Part shown: piece by piece, positions 15,806-25,500 of the stretch | Numbering within the stretch: the stretch's first letter is position 1 | Layout of the letters: each line of letters begins with the position of its first letter | NCBI GenBank assembly: GCA_031408575.1 | Contig: JANNWS010000170.1 | Location: forward strand, 1 to 64,000 | Direction: 5' to 3' | Source: Aliitabrizicola sp031408575 | Lineage (GTDB): Bacteria > Pseudomonadota > Alphaproteobacteria > Rhodobacterales > Rhodobacteraceae | DNA: 64,000 bases | Position numbers and translations under genes: made by a program | Notes under the pieces: generated by a model | Database searches by the model: none | Told to the model about the DNA's origin: nothing | The model's input: the letters and a program-made list of their open reading frames with translations, nothing else

Positions 15806-17380
15806 ATGGACTTTGATTGGGCGATGGGCCTTTCGCTGGGGCTGACAGCTTTTGCGGCGGCTCTTGCCGGCGTCGGCGTGCTGGCGCTGCTATCGCGGGG
15901 TTCACACCGGCCCCGCGGCACGCTGTTTGCCGACGGGCCAGCCGGGACGGTCTTTCTTTTCGATGGCGAAACACTGCTTGACGCGTCGCCTGGCGCGCGC
16001 GCCTTGCTGGCCGCGGCACCGGTGCGCGGCACAGCCTGGCAACGTCTGATGGCGTTTCTTGCGCCACGCTTTCCCGGCTTTGATCTGCGTATCGCAAACC
16101 TGCCGGTCGAAGGCCGCTTCATCATCAACGGCGGTGGCGGCGCCGCGCACAGCTCGTTGACCCTGATGGCAGAATGGCGCAGCGGGCTTGCGCGCATCAG
16201 CCTGACCGATGTTGCGGTCGACGGCGCGCCCAACCTTGTCGACCCGCTGACTCAGCGCGCAATGGACGAAGAGCTTGCTCTGTTGCGCGGAACCGTTGCG
16301 CTGGCCCCGCTGCCGATCTGGCTGGAGAATGCCGAGGGTGAGGTGATCTGGGCGAACTCCACCTATCTTTCGCTTGCCACCCAGCGCCTTGGCCCCGAAC
16401 AGGAACTGGCCTGGCCGTTGCCTTCCCTGATGGCCGTGAAGGGCCACGACCGCCAAAGGGTGCAACTGGATACGCCGGGCAAGCGGCCCCTGTGGTTCGA
16501 GGCGACGGTAAAACCGGCAAGCGATGGCCGGATGATCTTCGCGCAGCCAGTCGATGCGTTGGTGCAGGCCGAAGGGTCGCTGCGCGATTTCACGCAGACC
16601 CTGACCAAGACCTTTGCCCATCTTCCCATCGGACTAGCGATCTTTGACCGCCAAAGGCAACTTGCATTGTTCAACCCTGCACTGCTGGATCTGACCACCC
16701 TGCCCGCCGACTTCCTGACCGGCCGCCCGACCCTGTTCGACTTTCTGGACCGGATGCGCGACCGACAGATGATTCCCGAACCAAAGGACTATCCCACCTG
16801 GCGGAGCCGGATCATCGATCTTGAAAAAGCGGCTGTCTCCGGTCTTTACGAGGAAACCTGGAACCTGCCGGGGGGACAGACCTTTCGCATTCTGGGCCGC
16901 CCGCACCCCGACGGTGCCATGGCGCTGCTGTTCGAGGACATCTCGACCGAAATGGGGCGGACGCGCCGCTACAGGGCCGAAGTAGAGCTTGGCCAATCAG
17001 TCATCGACGAAATGGACGAGGCGATTGCCGTATTTTCCTCCGCCGGGCTGCTGGTGCTGTCGAACGCCGCATATGTGACTTTGTGGGGCCATGACCCTGC
17101 GTCTTCGGTCGGAGGCGAAAGCGGAATCGCAGCGCTGGCCGCCCATTGGCGCAGCCGAACCGCGCCATCAGCGATCTGGGCCGAGTCCGAGCATTTCGCA
17201 TCGACCCTGGGAGAACGGGCCGGATGGTCGGACGAGGCGCGGATGAATGACGGGCGCCTTGTTGCCTGCCGGTTCGTACCATTGGGCGGGGGGGCCACTA
17301 TGATCGCATTCCGACCGAGCGCGCGCGACGGCACCGCGGCGACAGGATTTACCTCGTCCCGCACAGCGATGAGTGCCTGA
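15806..17380 (+). CDS. PAS-domain protein lacking a kinase domain (524 aa), DivL-like position
   Basis: One N-terminal membrane helix (about 5-28) is followed by tandem PAS-like modules, visible as PIWLENAEGEVIWAN (about 170), IGLAIFDRQRQLALFNPAL (about 275) and AIAVFSSAGLLVLSNAAY (about 410). The chain ends shortly after the last one. No H-box, N-box or glycine-rich ATPase motifs occur, so it cannot be a working histidine kinase. In other alphaproteobacteria the gene just upstream of tsaE is divL, a PAS-rich kinase-like regulator of the CckA/CtrA pathway. This protein has the place and PAS part of DivL without the catalytic end. It begins at the ATG at 15806, 95 bp after regB. Confidence 0.75.
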   Translation: MDFDWAMGLSLGLTAFAAALAGVGVLALLSRGSHRPRGTLFADGPAGTVFLFDGETLLDASPGARALLAAAPVRGTAWQRLMAFLAPRFPGFDLRIANLPVEGRFIINGGGGAAHSSLTLMAEWRSGLARISLTDVAVDGAPNLVDPLTQRAMDEELALLRGTVALAPLPIWLENAEGEVIWANSTYLSLATQRLGPEQELAWPLPSLMAVKGHDRQRVQLDTPGKRPLWFEATVKPASDGRMIFAQPVDALVQAEGSLRDFTQTLTKTFAHLPIGLAIFDRQRQLALFNPALLDLTTLPADFLTGRPTLFDFLDRMRDRQMIPEPKDYPTWRSRIIDLEKAAVSGLYEETWNLPGGQTFRILGRPHPDGAMALLFEDISTEMGRTRRYRAEVELGQSVIDEMDEAIAVFSSAGLLVLSNAAYVTLWGHDPASSVGGESGIAALAAHWRSRTAPSAIWAESEHFASTLGERAGWSDEARMNDGRLVACRFVPLGGGATMIAFRPSARDGTAATGFTSSRTAMSA

Positions 17381-17430
17381 GGCGTCCGAAGCGGCTTGCG
17401 GCCGGCCAAACGGCCGCTAAAACTCGGTCC

Positions 17431-17913
17431 ATGGACAACCGGCCCTTCGCCCTTTCGATGTTTCTTGCCACGGCGGATGACACGGCCCGGCTGGGCGTCT
17501 GGCTTGCCGCCAGAATTGGTCCCGGCGACGCGTTGATGCTGGACGGACCGATCGGTTCGGGCAAAACGCATCTTGCCCGCGCCCTGATCCGGGCACGGTT
17601 GGGCCGCGATGAAGATGTGCCTTCGCCCACGTTCACGCTGGTGCAGACCTATGCGGCGGATGATGCCGAGATATGGCATGCCGATCTTTACCGTCTGACG
17701 CATCCTGCCGAAGTGCTTGAACTCGGCCTCGACGACGCGTTTGACCACGCGATCTGTCTTGTGGAGTGGCCGGACAGGTTGGGGAAAAGTGCGCCGGAAT
17801 CGGCTCTGTATCTGCAATTTTCGCCGGACGGCGAAGGTCGGCGTGTCGATCTGACTGGCGGGCCGCGCTGGGCCGACCGGCTGGCACGATTGGCGGACGA
17901 CTTGCGTGGCTGA
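17431..17913 (+). CDS. tsaE: tRNA threonylcarbamoyladenosine biosynthesis ATPase TsaE (160 aa)
   Basis: TsaE is the small ATPase that resets the TsaB-TsaD complex during t6A37 synthesis. A Walker A loop GPIGSGKTH lies at 39-47, SPTFTLVQTY at about 70, HADLYRL at about 88 and the Walker-B-like VEWPDRL at about 111. All are typical, and the length is normal. It starts 50 bp after the PAS gene, and its last codons overlap the GTG start of amgK, so it begins the tightly packed tsaE-amgK-murU-addB-addA-trxA run. Confidence 0.93.
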   Translation: MDNRPFALSMFLATADDTARLGVWLAARIGPGDALMLDGPIGSGKTHLARALIRARLGRDEDVPSPTFTLVQTYAADDAEIWHADLYRLTHPAEVLELGLDDAFDHAICLVEWPDRLGKSAPESALYLQFSPDGEGRRVDLTGGPRWADRLARLADDLRG

Positions 17914-18919
17914 TTGTTCCGCGCTTTGTGCAGCCTTCGTTGACCGGGCAGGTTGGGCCGGGGCGCACCATGAATTCCTCGCCGGAGATGCCTCTGCCCG
18001 AAGCTATGCCCGGCTGCGACAGAACGGACAAACGGCGGTGTTGATGGATGCGCCGCCTGACCGCGGCGAAGATGTCGGGGCCTTCGTGCATATCGCGCGC
18101 CATCTTGGTGCGCTTGGCCTGTCGGCACCGGGGATCATGGCCGAGGACCGGTCGCACGGGTTTTTGCTGCTGGAAGATCTGGGCGACAGCCTTTTTTCAA
18201 AGGTAGCGCCGCTTGATCCGTCGCTGGAACGACAGCTTTACGCGGCCGCAAGCGATGTGCTGGTCTGCCTTCAGGCGCACCCCCCCGCGACTGGCCTCGC
18301 CAACCCGACTGCGGCGCACTGGGCCGAAGCAGCGGTCTTTGCGGTCGACTGGTATCGCTTCGCGATCACCGGTGTGCGTGTCGCCACCGAACCGTTCCGA
18401 ACCGCCACAGAGGCGGCGCTGGCAACGCTTGCCGACGGCCCGCGTGTGATGATCCTGCGCGACTATCACGCCGAAAACCTGCTCTGGCTGCCGGAAAGAA
18501 GCGGTCTGGCGCGGGTCGGACTGCTCGATTTTCAACTCGCCCAGATGGGGCAGCCCGGATACGACCTCGTCTCGCTTTGCCAGGATGCCCGCCGCGACGT
18601 GCCTGCGGCTGTCGAGAGGGCGACGATGCAGCGGTTCCTTGACTCCACGGGGTCGGACGAGGCCGCGTTTGCGCCCGCATATGCGGCCCTTGGCGCGCAG
18701 CGGGCGCTGCGTATTCTGGGCGTGTTCGCGCGGCTGTCGCTGGTTGCGGGCAAACCGGCCTATGTCGCACTTATCCCCCGCGTCTGGGCGCAATTGCAGC
18801 GTAACCTTGCGCATCCGGCGCTGGCACCGCTTGCCAACATATGCGCAGACCTGCTGCCGGAACCCACGCCGGACCGTCTGGAAAGGATTCGCAGTCTATG
18901 CGGCACCCTCGCGCCCTGA
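17906..18919 (+). CDS. amgK: Sugar kinase of the AmgK type (N-acetylmuramate/N-acetylglucosamine kinase, 337 aa)
   Basis: The protein has an aminoglycoside-phosphotransferase fold: FLAGDASARSYARL near the N-terminus (nucleotide loop), a catalytic ILRDYHAENLLW (about 188) and GLLDFQLAQMGQPGYDL (about 207) for metal binding. AmgK phosphorylates the anomeric carbon of MurNAc or GlcNAc in the peptidoglycan recycling route that bypasses GlmU/MurA and de novo UDP-MurNAc synthesis. The assignment over a generic phosphotransferase rests on the next gene, murU, which acts on its product. The GTG at 17906 overlaps tsaE by 8 bp; no in-frame ATG occurs nearby. Confidence 0.82.
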   Translation: MADCSALCAAFVDRAGWAGAHHEFLAGDASARSYARLRQNGQTAVLMDAPPDRGEDVGAFVHIARHLGALGLSAPGIMAEDRSHGFLLLEDLGDSLFSKVAPLDPSLERQLYAAASDVLVCLQAHPPATGLANPTAAHWAEAAVFAVDWYRFAITGVRVATEPFRTATEAALATLADGPRVMILRDYHAENLLWLPERSGLARVGLLDFQLAQMGQPGYDLVSLCQDARRDVPAAVERATMQRFLDSTGSDEAAFAPAYAALGAQRALRILGVFARLSLVAGKPAYVALIPRVWAQLQRNLAHPALAPLANICADLLPEPTPDRLERIRSLCGTLAP

Positions 18920-19605
18920 TGTTGTTCGCAGCGGGTTTTGGCACCCGGATGGGCGCGCTGACCGCCACCCGTCCAAAGCCGCTGATCAAGGTGGCGGGCA
19001 AGCCGTTGATCGGCCATGCGCTGGATCTGGCGCAGGCTGCGGGGGCCGACCCGATCGTGGTGAACCTTCACTATCTTGGCGAGCAGTTGGCCGCGCATCT
19101 GGCTGGCCACCAAGTGCAACTGTCGTGGGAGCGGGATACCATCCTTGAAACCGGCGGTGGGCTTCGGCAAGCGTTGCCGCTGCTTGGCGCCGATCCCGTC
19201 CTGACGCTGAATTCTGATGCAATATGGACCGGGGGCAACCCGATAGATCAACTTGACGCCGCGTGGCACGGTCCTGCCATGAGCGCGCTTTTGATGCTGT
19301 TGCCGCATGAAGCCGCTCTGGGGCATGGCGCGCGCGCAGATTTCGCGATGGACACTGCGGGTCGTATTCGCCGCCATCCCGGAGATGATACGCCGGGTTT
19401 CATCTATCTGGGTGTGCAGGTGATCCGGACCGAAGGGCTGGCCATGATCCCCGATCGCGTGTTTTCTCTGAACCTGCTGTGGGATCTGATGATTGCCGAG
19501 GGCCGCGCCTTCGGACTGGTCCATCAGGGCGGTTGGTGCGATGTCGGTCGCCCGGAAAGCATCGCCGTTGCCGAGGCGATGCTGCGCGAGGACGGGCATG
19601 TTTGA
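18898..19605 (+). CDS. murU: N-acetylmuramate-1-phosphate uridylyltransferase MurU (235 aa)
   Basis: MurU makes UDP-MurNAc from MurNAc-1-phosphate, completing the recycling route begun by AmgK. The nucleotidyltransferase signature LFAAGFGTRMGALTATRPKPL lies at 9-29. It is followed by GKPLIGHALDLAQAAG, ETGGGLRQALPLLG and the metal-binding LNSDAIW (about 100). The start ATG at 18898 has AAAGGA about 10 bases upstream and overlaps amgK by 22 bp; the earlier frame start at 18841 lies deep in amgK. A generic mannose-1-phosphate guanylyltransferase is the alternative, but the amgK linkage favours MurU. Confidence 0.85.
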   Translation: MRHPRALMLFAAGFGTRMGALTATRPKPLIKVAGKPLIGHALDLAQAAGADPIVVNLHYLGEQLAAHLAGHQVQLSWERDTILETGGGLRQALPLLGADPVLTLNSDAIWTGGNPIDQLDAAWHGPAMSALLMLLPHEAALGHGARADFAMDTAGRIRRHPGDDTPGFIYLGVQVIRTEGLAMIPDRVFSLNLLWDLMIAEGRAFGLVHQGGWCDVGRPESIAVAEAMLREDGHV

Positions 19606-22519
19606 CTCCCCCGGCCCGCGTCTTTTTGCCTTGCCGCCGGGGACAGATTTTCCCGCGGCACTGGTTACGGGTCTGCAGGATCGTCTTGGCGCACAGCCGC
19701 CCGAGGCTATGGCGCGGGTTGAAATGTATCTCAACACCGCCCGAATGCGCCGCGCTGTGCGGGATGTGTTCACCGCCAAGGGTTCTTGCTTGCTGCCGCG
19801 CCTGCGCCTGATCACCGATATCGGGGCAGACCCCGCAAATGCCCTGCCGCCCGCCGTTTCGCCCCTGCGTCGGCGGCTTGAAATCGCCCGGCTTGTTTCG
19901 GGCCTGCTGGACGCACAGCCCGACATTGCGCCAAGGGCCGCGCTTTACGATCTTGCCGACAGTCTTGCCCTGCTGACGGACGAGATGCAGGGCGAAGGCG
20001 TCAGCCCGGATACGCTGGCCGCGCTCGATGTGTCGGACCATTCAGCGCATTGGAAGCGAACGCAGGATTTTCTGGGCATCGTCGCACCGTTCTTTGGCGG
20101 GGCTGATGCGCCTGACACAGAGGCGCGGCAACGGCTTGCCGTGCTGCGGCTTGCCAGTCGCTGGCAAGCCGACCCGCCGCAGCACCCGGTGATCGTTGCG
20201 GGGTCCACCGGGTCACGCGGCACAACAGCGCTGTTGATGCGCGCGGTTGCGGCATTGCCGCAGGGCGCTTTGGTTCTGCCGGGCTTTGACTTTGATCTGC
20301 CGGGTGATGTCTGGTCCGCGCTGTCTGATGCCCTGACCGGTGAAGATCACCCGCAATTCCGGTATCGCCGCCTGATGGACGCGCTTGAAGTGAAGCCATC
20401 GCAGGTACGTCATTGGATCTCTTGCGGCCCAAAAACGTCTCTGAACAGGCTGGTTTCTTTGTCTTTACGGCCCGCACCGGTTACGGATCAGTGGCTGGCA
20501 GAAGGTCAGGACCTGCCCGATCTGCATGACGCGACGCAGACGATGACGCTGATTGAAGCGGCAGGGCCGCGCGCCGAGGCGATGGCAATAGCGCTTGTGC
20601 TCCGCGACGCGGCAGAGCGGGGCGTTTCAGCCGCGCTTGTCACGCCCGACCGTATGTTGACGCGGCAGGTCACGGCGGCGCTTGACCGGTGGGCGATCCG
20701 GCCCGACGACAGCGCGGGGCGCCCCTTGGCCCTTTCCGCGCCGGGGCGCCTTTTGCGTCATACTGCGGCGTTGTTCGGGCGTAGGCTGACCGCCGAGACC
20801 GTATTGACGCTGCTGAAACATCCGCTGGCCGCGACGGGCGGCGGTCGCGGCGACCATCTGCGCCTTACCCGCGATCTTGAATTACATCTGCGGCGATTCG
20901 GTCCCGTCTTTCCAGACGGATCTGCGGTGACGCTCTGGGCCAAACAGCAAAAAGATCCCCGCGCCGTGCCGTGGGCGGCGTGGATTTCTGCGATGATCGG
21001 GGGCGTCGAGGCGGCTCATCCGCTGCCGCTTTGCGATCACGTTACCCGCCATATTGCATTAACCGAAGCCTTGGCGCGCGGGCCGGAAGGTATTGGCGCT
21101 GGCGAGATGTGGGATCAGGGCGCGGGGGCGGCGGCACAGGCCGCCATCTTCGATCTGCAGCGTGAGGCGGTGCATGGCGGCATTCTGACGCCTGCCGATT
21201 ACAACGACTTGTTCAACGGAATCATGGCCCGCGGCGAAGTGCGTGAGGCGGTGCAAGGCCACCCCTTGATCGCCATTCTTGGCCCTCGCGAGGCCCGTGA
21301 ATGCCGGGCGAGCGTGGTAATTCTTGCTGGGCTGAATGACGGCAGCTGGCCACAACTGCCGCCGCCCGACCCTTGGTTGAACCGCCAGATGCGGCAAAAA
21401 GCGGGTCTGTTGCTGCCTGAACGGCAAATCGGGTTGTCAGCGCATGACTATCAACTGGCAATCGCCGCGCCACAGGTGATCCTGACGCGCGCCCAGCGCA
21501 ACGCTGAGGCGGAAACCGTCCCGTCACGCTGGGTAAACCGCCTCCTGAACCTTATGGACGGCCTGCCGGAGCGGCGCGGGCCAGAGGCGCTGGCGGCAAT
21601 GCGGGCGCGTGGCCGTGTCTGGCTTGATCTTGCGCGGGCGCTGGAAGAGCCGGTGGCCGCGGTCGCCCCCGCACACCGCCCCGCCCCGCGCCCACCTGTC
21701 GATGTGCGGCCACGCGATCTGGCGGTGACGGGCATCCGCACGCTGATCCGCGATCCCTACGCAATCTATGCGCGCCACATCCTGCGCCTGCGCCCACTCG
21801 ACCCGCTGCGGCATACGCCCGATGCGATGGTGCGCGGGTCAGTGCTGCACGCCATTCTGGAGCGGTTCGTGCGCGACCGCACGCCCGAAACCCCCGCCGA
21901 GGCGCGGGCGCGCCTGCTTTTGATCGCCGATGAAGTCCTTGCCGAGGACGTTCCGTGGCCCGCCGCCCGCGCCTTGTGGCGGGCGCGGCTTGATCGGGCC
22001 GCCGGCCCGTTTCTGGCGCGTGAGGCGGCCAGTGATGGCGTGCCGGTAATGATCGAAACGAAAGGCGCGGTCGGCCTTCCCGCCGTTGGTTTCACGCTGA
22101 CGGCAAAGCCGGACAGGATCGACCTCTTGCCGGACGGGCGGCTGCACATCCTTGACTACAAGACCGGCGCCCCGCCGACCCAAAAGCAGCAGAGCGCCTT
22201 TGACAAGCAGTTGTTGCTTGAAGCGGCGATGGCCGAGCGCGGAGCCTTTGTGGAGCTGGGCCCGCGCGAAGTGGCGCGGATCAGCTACATCGGCCTGAAC
22301 GCCGCCGCAAAAGTAGAGACGGCCGAGATGACCGCCGACCTGACAGCAGCGGTCTGGGACGACCTGCACCGGTTGATCGCACGTTATCTGTCGCATGATC
22401 AGGGCTATGCCGCGCGACGGGCGGTGTTTGATGCCCGGTTCCCCGGCGACTATGACCACCTCGCCCGGTTCGGAGAATGGGAAATGGCCGACCCACCACA
22501 GCCCGAGGATGTCGGATGA
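19598..22519 (+). CDS. addB: Double-strand break repair protein AddB (973 aa)
   Basis: AddB is the inactive-helicase, nuclease-bearing subunit of the AddAB complex that resects double-strand ends for RecA. The P-loop equivalent, GSTGSRGTT (about residue 202), is degenerate, as expected for alphaproteobacterial AddB. The C-terminal RecB-type nuclease has HAILERF (about 752) and DRIDLLPDGR...LHILDYKTG (about 845). The cysteines that hold a 4Fe-4S cluster in Bacillus AddB are not present around the nuclease domain. The ATG at 19598 overlaps the murU stop by 8 bp; the frame's earlier start would lie within murU. Confidence 0.93.
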   Translation: MFDSPGPRLFALPPGTDFPAALVTGLQDRLGAQPPEAMARVEMYLNTARMRRAVRDVFTAKGSCLLPRLRLITDIGADPANALPPAVSPLRRRLEIARLVSGLLDAQPDIAPRAALYDLADSLALLTDEMQGEGVSPDTLAALDVSDHSAHWKRTQDFLGIVAPFFGGADAPDTEARQRLAVLRLASRWQADPPQHPVIVAGSTGSRGTTALLMRAVAALPQGALVLPGFDFDLPGDVWSALSDALTGEDHPQFRYRRLMDALEVKPSQVRHWISCGPKTSLNRLVSLSLRPAPVTDQWLAEGQDLPDLHDATQTMTLIEAAGPRAEAMAIALVLRDAAERGVSAALVTPDRMLTRQVTAALDRWAIRPDDSAGRPLALSAPGRLLRHTAALFGRRLTAETVLTLLKHPLAATGGGRGDHLRLTRDLELHLRRFGPVFPDGSAVTLWAKQQKDPRAVPWAAWISAMIGGVEAAHPLPLCDHVTRHIALTEALARGPEGIGAGEMWDQGAGAAAQAAIFDLQREAVHGGILTPADYNDLFNGIMARGEVREAVQGHPLIAILGPREARECRASVVILAGLNDGSWPQLPPPDPWLNRQMRQKAGLLLPERQIGLSAHDYQLAIAAPQVILTRAQRNAEAETVPSRWVNRLLNLMDGLPERRGPEALAAMRARGRVWLDLARALEEPVAAVAPAHRPAPRPPVDVRPRDLAVTGIRTLIRDPYAIYARHILRLRPLDPLRHTPDAMVRGSVLHAILERFVRDRTPETPAEARARLLLIADEVLAEDVPWPAARALWRARLDRAAGPFLAREAASDGVPVMIETKGAVGLPAVGFTLTAKPDRIDLLPDGRLHILDYKTGAPPTQKQQSAFDKQLLLEAAMAERGAFVELGPREVARISYIGLNAAAKVETAEMTADLTAAVWDDLHRLIARYLSHDQGYAARRAVFDARFPGDYDHLARFGEWEMADPPQPEDVG

Positions 22520-25500
22520 TTCGCGACAGCGCCAGCGCCAGCGAGCGTCAGGTTCAGGCGGCCGATCCCGTCGCCTCCACCTGGCTTTCGGCCAACGCCG
22601 GATCGGGCAAGACCCGTGTGCTGACAGACCGGGTGGCGCGGCTTTTGCTGGGCGGTGTCGAGCCGCAACGCATTTTGTGCCTGACCTATACCAAGGCCGC
22701 CGCGTCCGAGATGCAGAACCGCCTGTTCCGCAGGCTGGGACGGTGGGCAATGCTGGATGCCGCGCAACTGCGGGGCGCACTGGCCGAACTGGGAGTCGAG
22801 GATGCGGTTGATACCGATACGTTGGCACGCGCGCGCAGGCTGTTCGCGCGCGCCATCGAAACGCCGGGTGGTCTGCGGATCCAGACGATCCATTCGTTCT
22901 GCGCCTCACTGCTCCGGCGGTTTCCGCTGGAGGCGGGGGTGTCGCCCCAATTTGCCGAGATGGACGATCGCGCTGCAAAGCTGTTGCGTGCCGACATTGT
23001 CGACGAAATGGCTGATCGTCTTGCGCCAGACGCTGTAGCCGCCCTTGCCCGCCTGTTCACCGGCGAAAATCTGGACGATCTGACCGACGAGGTCGCCCGT
23101 AACCGCAACAGCCTTGGCCAACCCCTGGCTTGGCCAGAAGCCTTGCGGCAGTTCGGGTTGGCCGCAGGCGTCACGGCCGAGACGCTGATTTCCGACGTTT
23201 TCCTTGGCGGCGAGGCCGGGTTGTTGGCGCGGGTGGCTGCGATCATGTCCACCGGATCGGTCAATGATGTGAAGGCCGCAGATCGCCTTGGCAGGCTGCC
23301 TTTGATGTACCCTGACTTTGAAACACTGGCGGCACTTGAGGCGCTGTTTTTGACCGGATCGGGTGCAAAAGACCCGTTCAGTGCAAAGATCGGCGCCTTT
23401 CCCACCAAGGCAACCCGCGCAGCGCTTGGCGCGCTCGCCGATCCGCTCGAGGCGCTGATGCGCCGCGTCGAGGGCGCCCGTCCGCGCCGCATCTCGCTGC
23501 TGGCGGCCCAGCGCACGCACGCGCTGCACGAATTTGCAGCGCGGTTCCTGCCGGAATATGCGGCGCGCAAAGCGGTGCGCGGCTGGCTTGATTTCGACGA
23601 TCTGATCGGCAAGGCGCGGGCGCTGCTGACAGACCCATCTGTCGCACAATGGGTGCTGTTCAGGCTGGATGGCGGTATCGACCACATCCTTGTCGACGAA
23701 GCGCAGGATACCAGCCCCGAACAATGGCGGGTGATCGAGCTTTTGACACAAGAGTTCACCGCAGGGCGCGGCGCCCGTGATACCGCTCGGACGATCTTTG
23801 TCGTCGGGGACAAGAAACAGTCGATCTATTCGTTCCAGGGGGCCGACCTGTTGGCGTTCGACAGCATGAAGGCGCATTTCCGTGGGCGGCTGGCCGAGGT
23901 AAGCACGCATCTTGCCGATCTGACGCTGGAATATTCGTTCCGCTCGTCACCCGCCATTCTGCGGCTTGTGGACCTTACCTTTGATGAACGTGCCGGGCGC
24001 GATCTGGGCGGCGAGGTCAAGCATATCGCCTTCAAATCCGATTTGCCGGGGCGAGTCGATCTTTGGCCGGCCATTGCGCCGGTGAAAGACCCTGAGCCGG
24101 ACCACTGGTATGATCCGACCGATCTGATTTCGGGCGAACATCACGCGGCCCAGCTTGCCCGTCGCATTGCCGCCCGGATCTCTGACATGCTGGCTCGGGG
24201 CGTTCAGATCCCCACCGACGACGGGCCGCGCCCGGCAACGGCGGGCGATGTGCTGATCCTCGTGCAACGGCGATCGACCCTGTTTTCCGAGATCATCCGC
24301 GCCTGCAAGGCCGCTGGCCTGCCAATTGCCGGGGCTGACCGGCTGAAGTTGCGGGCAGAGCTTGCAGTCAAAGACCTGACCGCGCTGCTCGCCTTCCTCG
24401 CCACGCCAGAAGACGATCTGTCGCTGGCCGCAGCCCTGCGGTCACCGCTGTTCGGCTGGACGGAATGGCAGCTTTTTTCGCTTGCTCAGAGTCGAAAATC
24501 CTATCTCTGGGTTGCTCTGCGCGACGTGGCGGACGACCATCCGCAGACACTGGAAATGCTGCACGATCTGCGCGATCAGACCGACTATCTGCGCCCCTAC
24601 GATCTGGTGGAGCGGGTTTTGACCCGACACGACGGTCGCCGCCGCCTTCTGGCGCGCCTGGGCGACGAGGCTGAAGACGGGATCGACGAATTTCTGTCGC
24701 AGGCGCTGGCCTATGAGCGCACCGAGGTGCCGAGTCTGACCGGCTTTCTGGGCTGGCTTTCCGCCGATGACGTCGAAATCAAGCGGCAGATGGGCGAGGC
24801 TGCGGGCCGGATCCGCGTGATGACGGTGCATGGCGCTAAGGGGCTGGAGGCGCCCATCGTCATTCTGCCCGAAACGCAGAACCGCGTACTTTCCGACAAG
24901 CGCGAAGTTGTGACGCTGGCCGATGGCTTGGCAGTCTGGCGGATGCCGTCGGCGGATGCGCCACAGATACTGACTGACAACAATACCCTTTGGCGCGAAA
25001 AGGCGGCGGCAGAAAGCCTGCGCCTGCTTTACGTCGCCATGACGCGCGCCCAATCTTGGCTGATCGTCGCTGCGGCGGGTGAAACCGACAGCGACGGTTG
25101 CTGGTATGGTATCGTTCGCGCCGGGATGGATGCCGCCGGGGCAGTGATGCAGCCGGACGGTTCCTTGCGCCTTGGTCATGGGGTGTGGCCGCCCGACACA
25201 ACGCCTGTCGTCAGCCAACCGACGATCAAGCCCGGCCTGCCCGACTGGGTTCAGCGCGCTGCGCCCGTGATTGCACGAAGCCTGCCGCTGTTGTCACCTT
25301 CGGATCTGGGAGGTGCAAAGATGATGCCCGGCGAGGCGGACCCAACGCTTGAAGGGGCCGCGAAGCAACGCGGCACAGAGTTGCACCTGTTGCTTGAACA
25401 CCTGCCGACGCTGCCCCCCACCGATTGGCCGAACCGCGCCACCGCATTGCTGGGGCCTGATGCTGATCCCGCCGTTGTCGCGCAGCGGCTGGCCGAGGTT

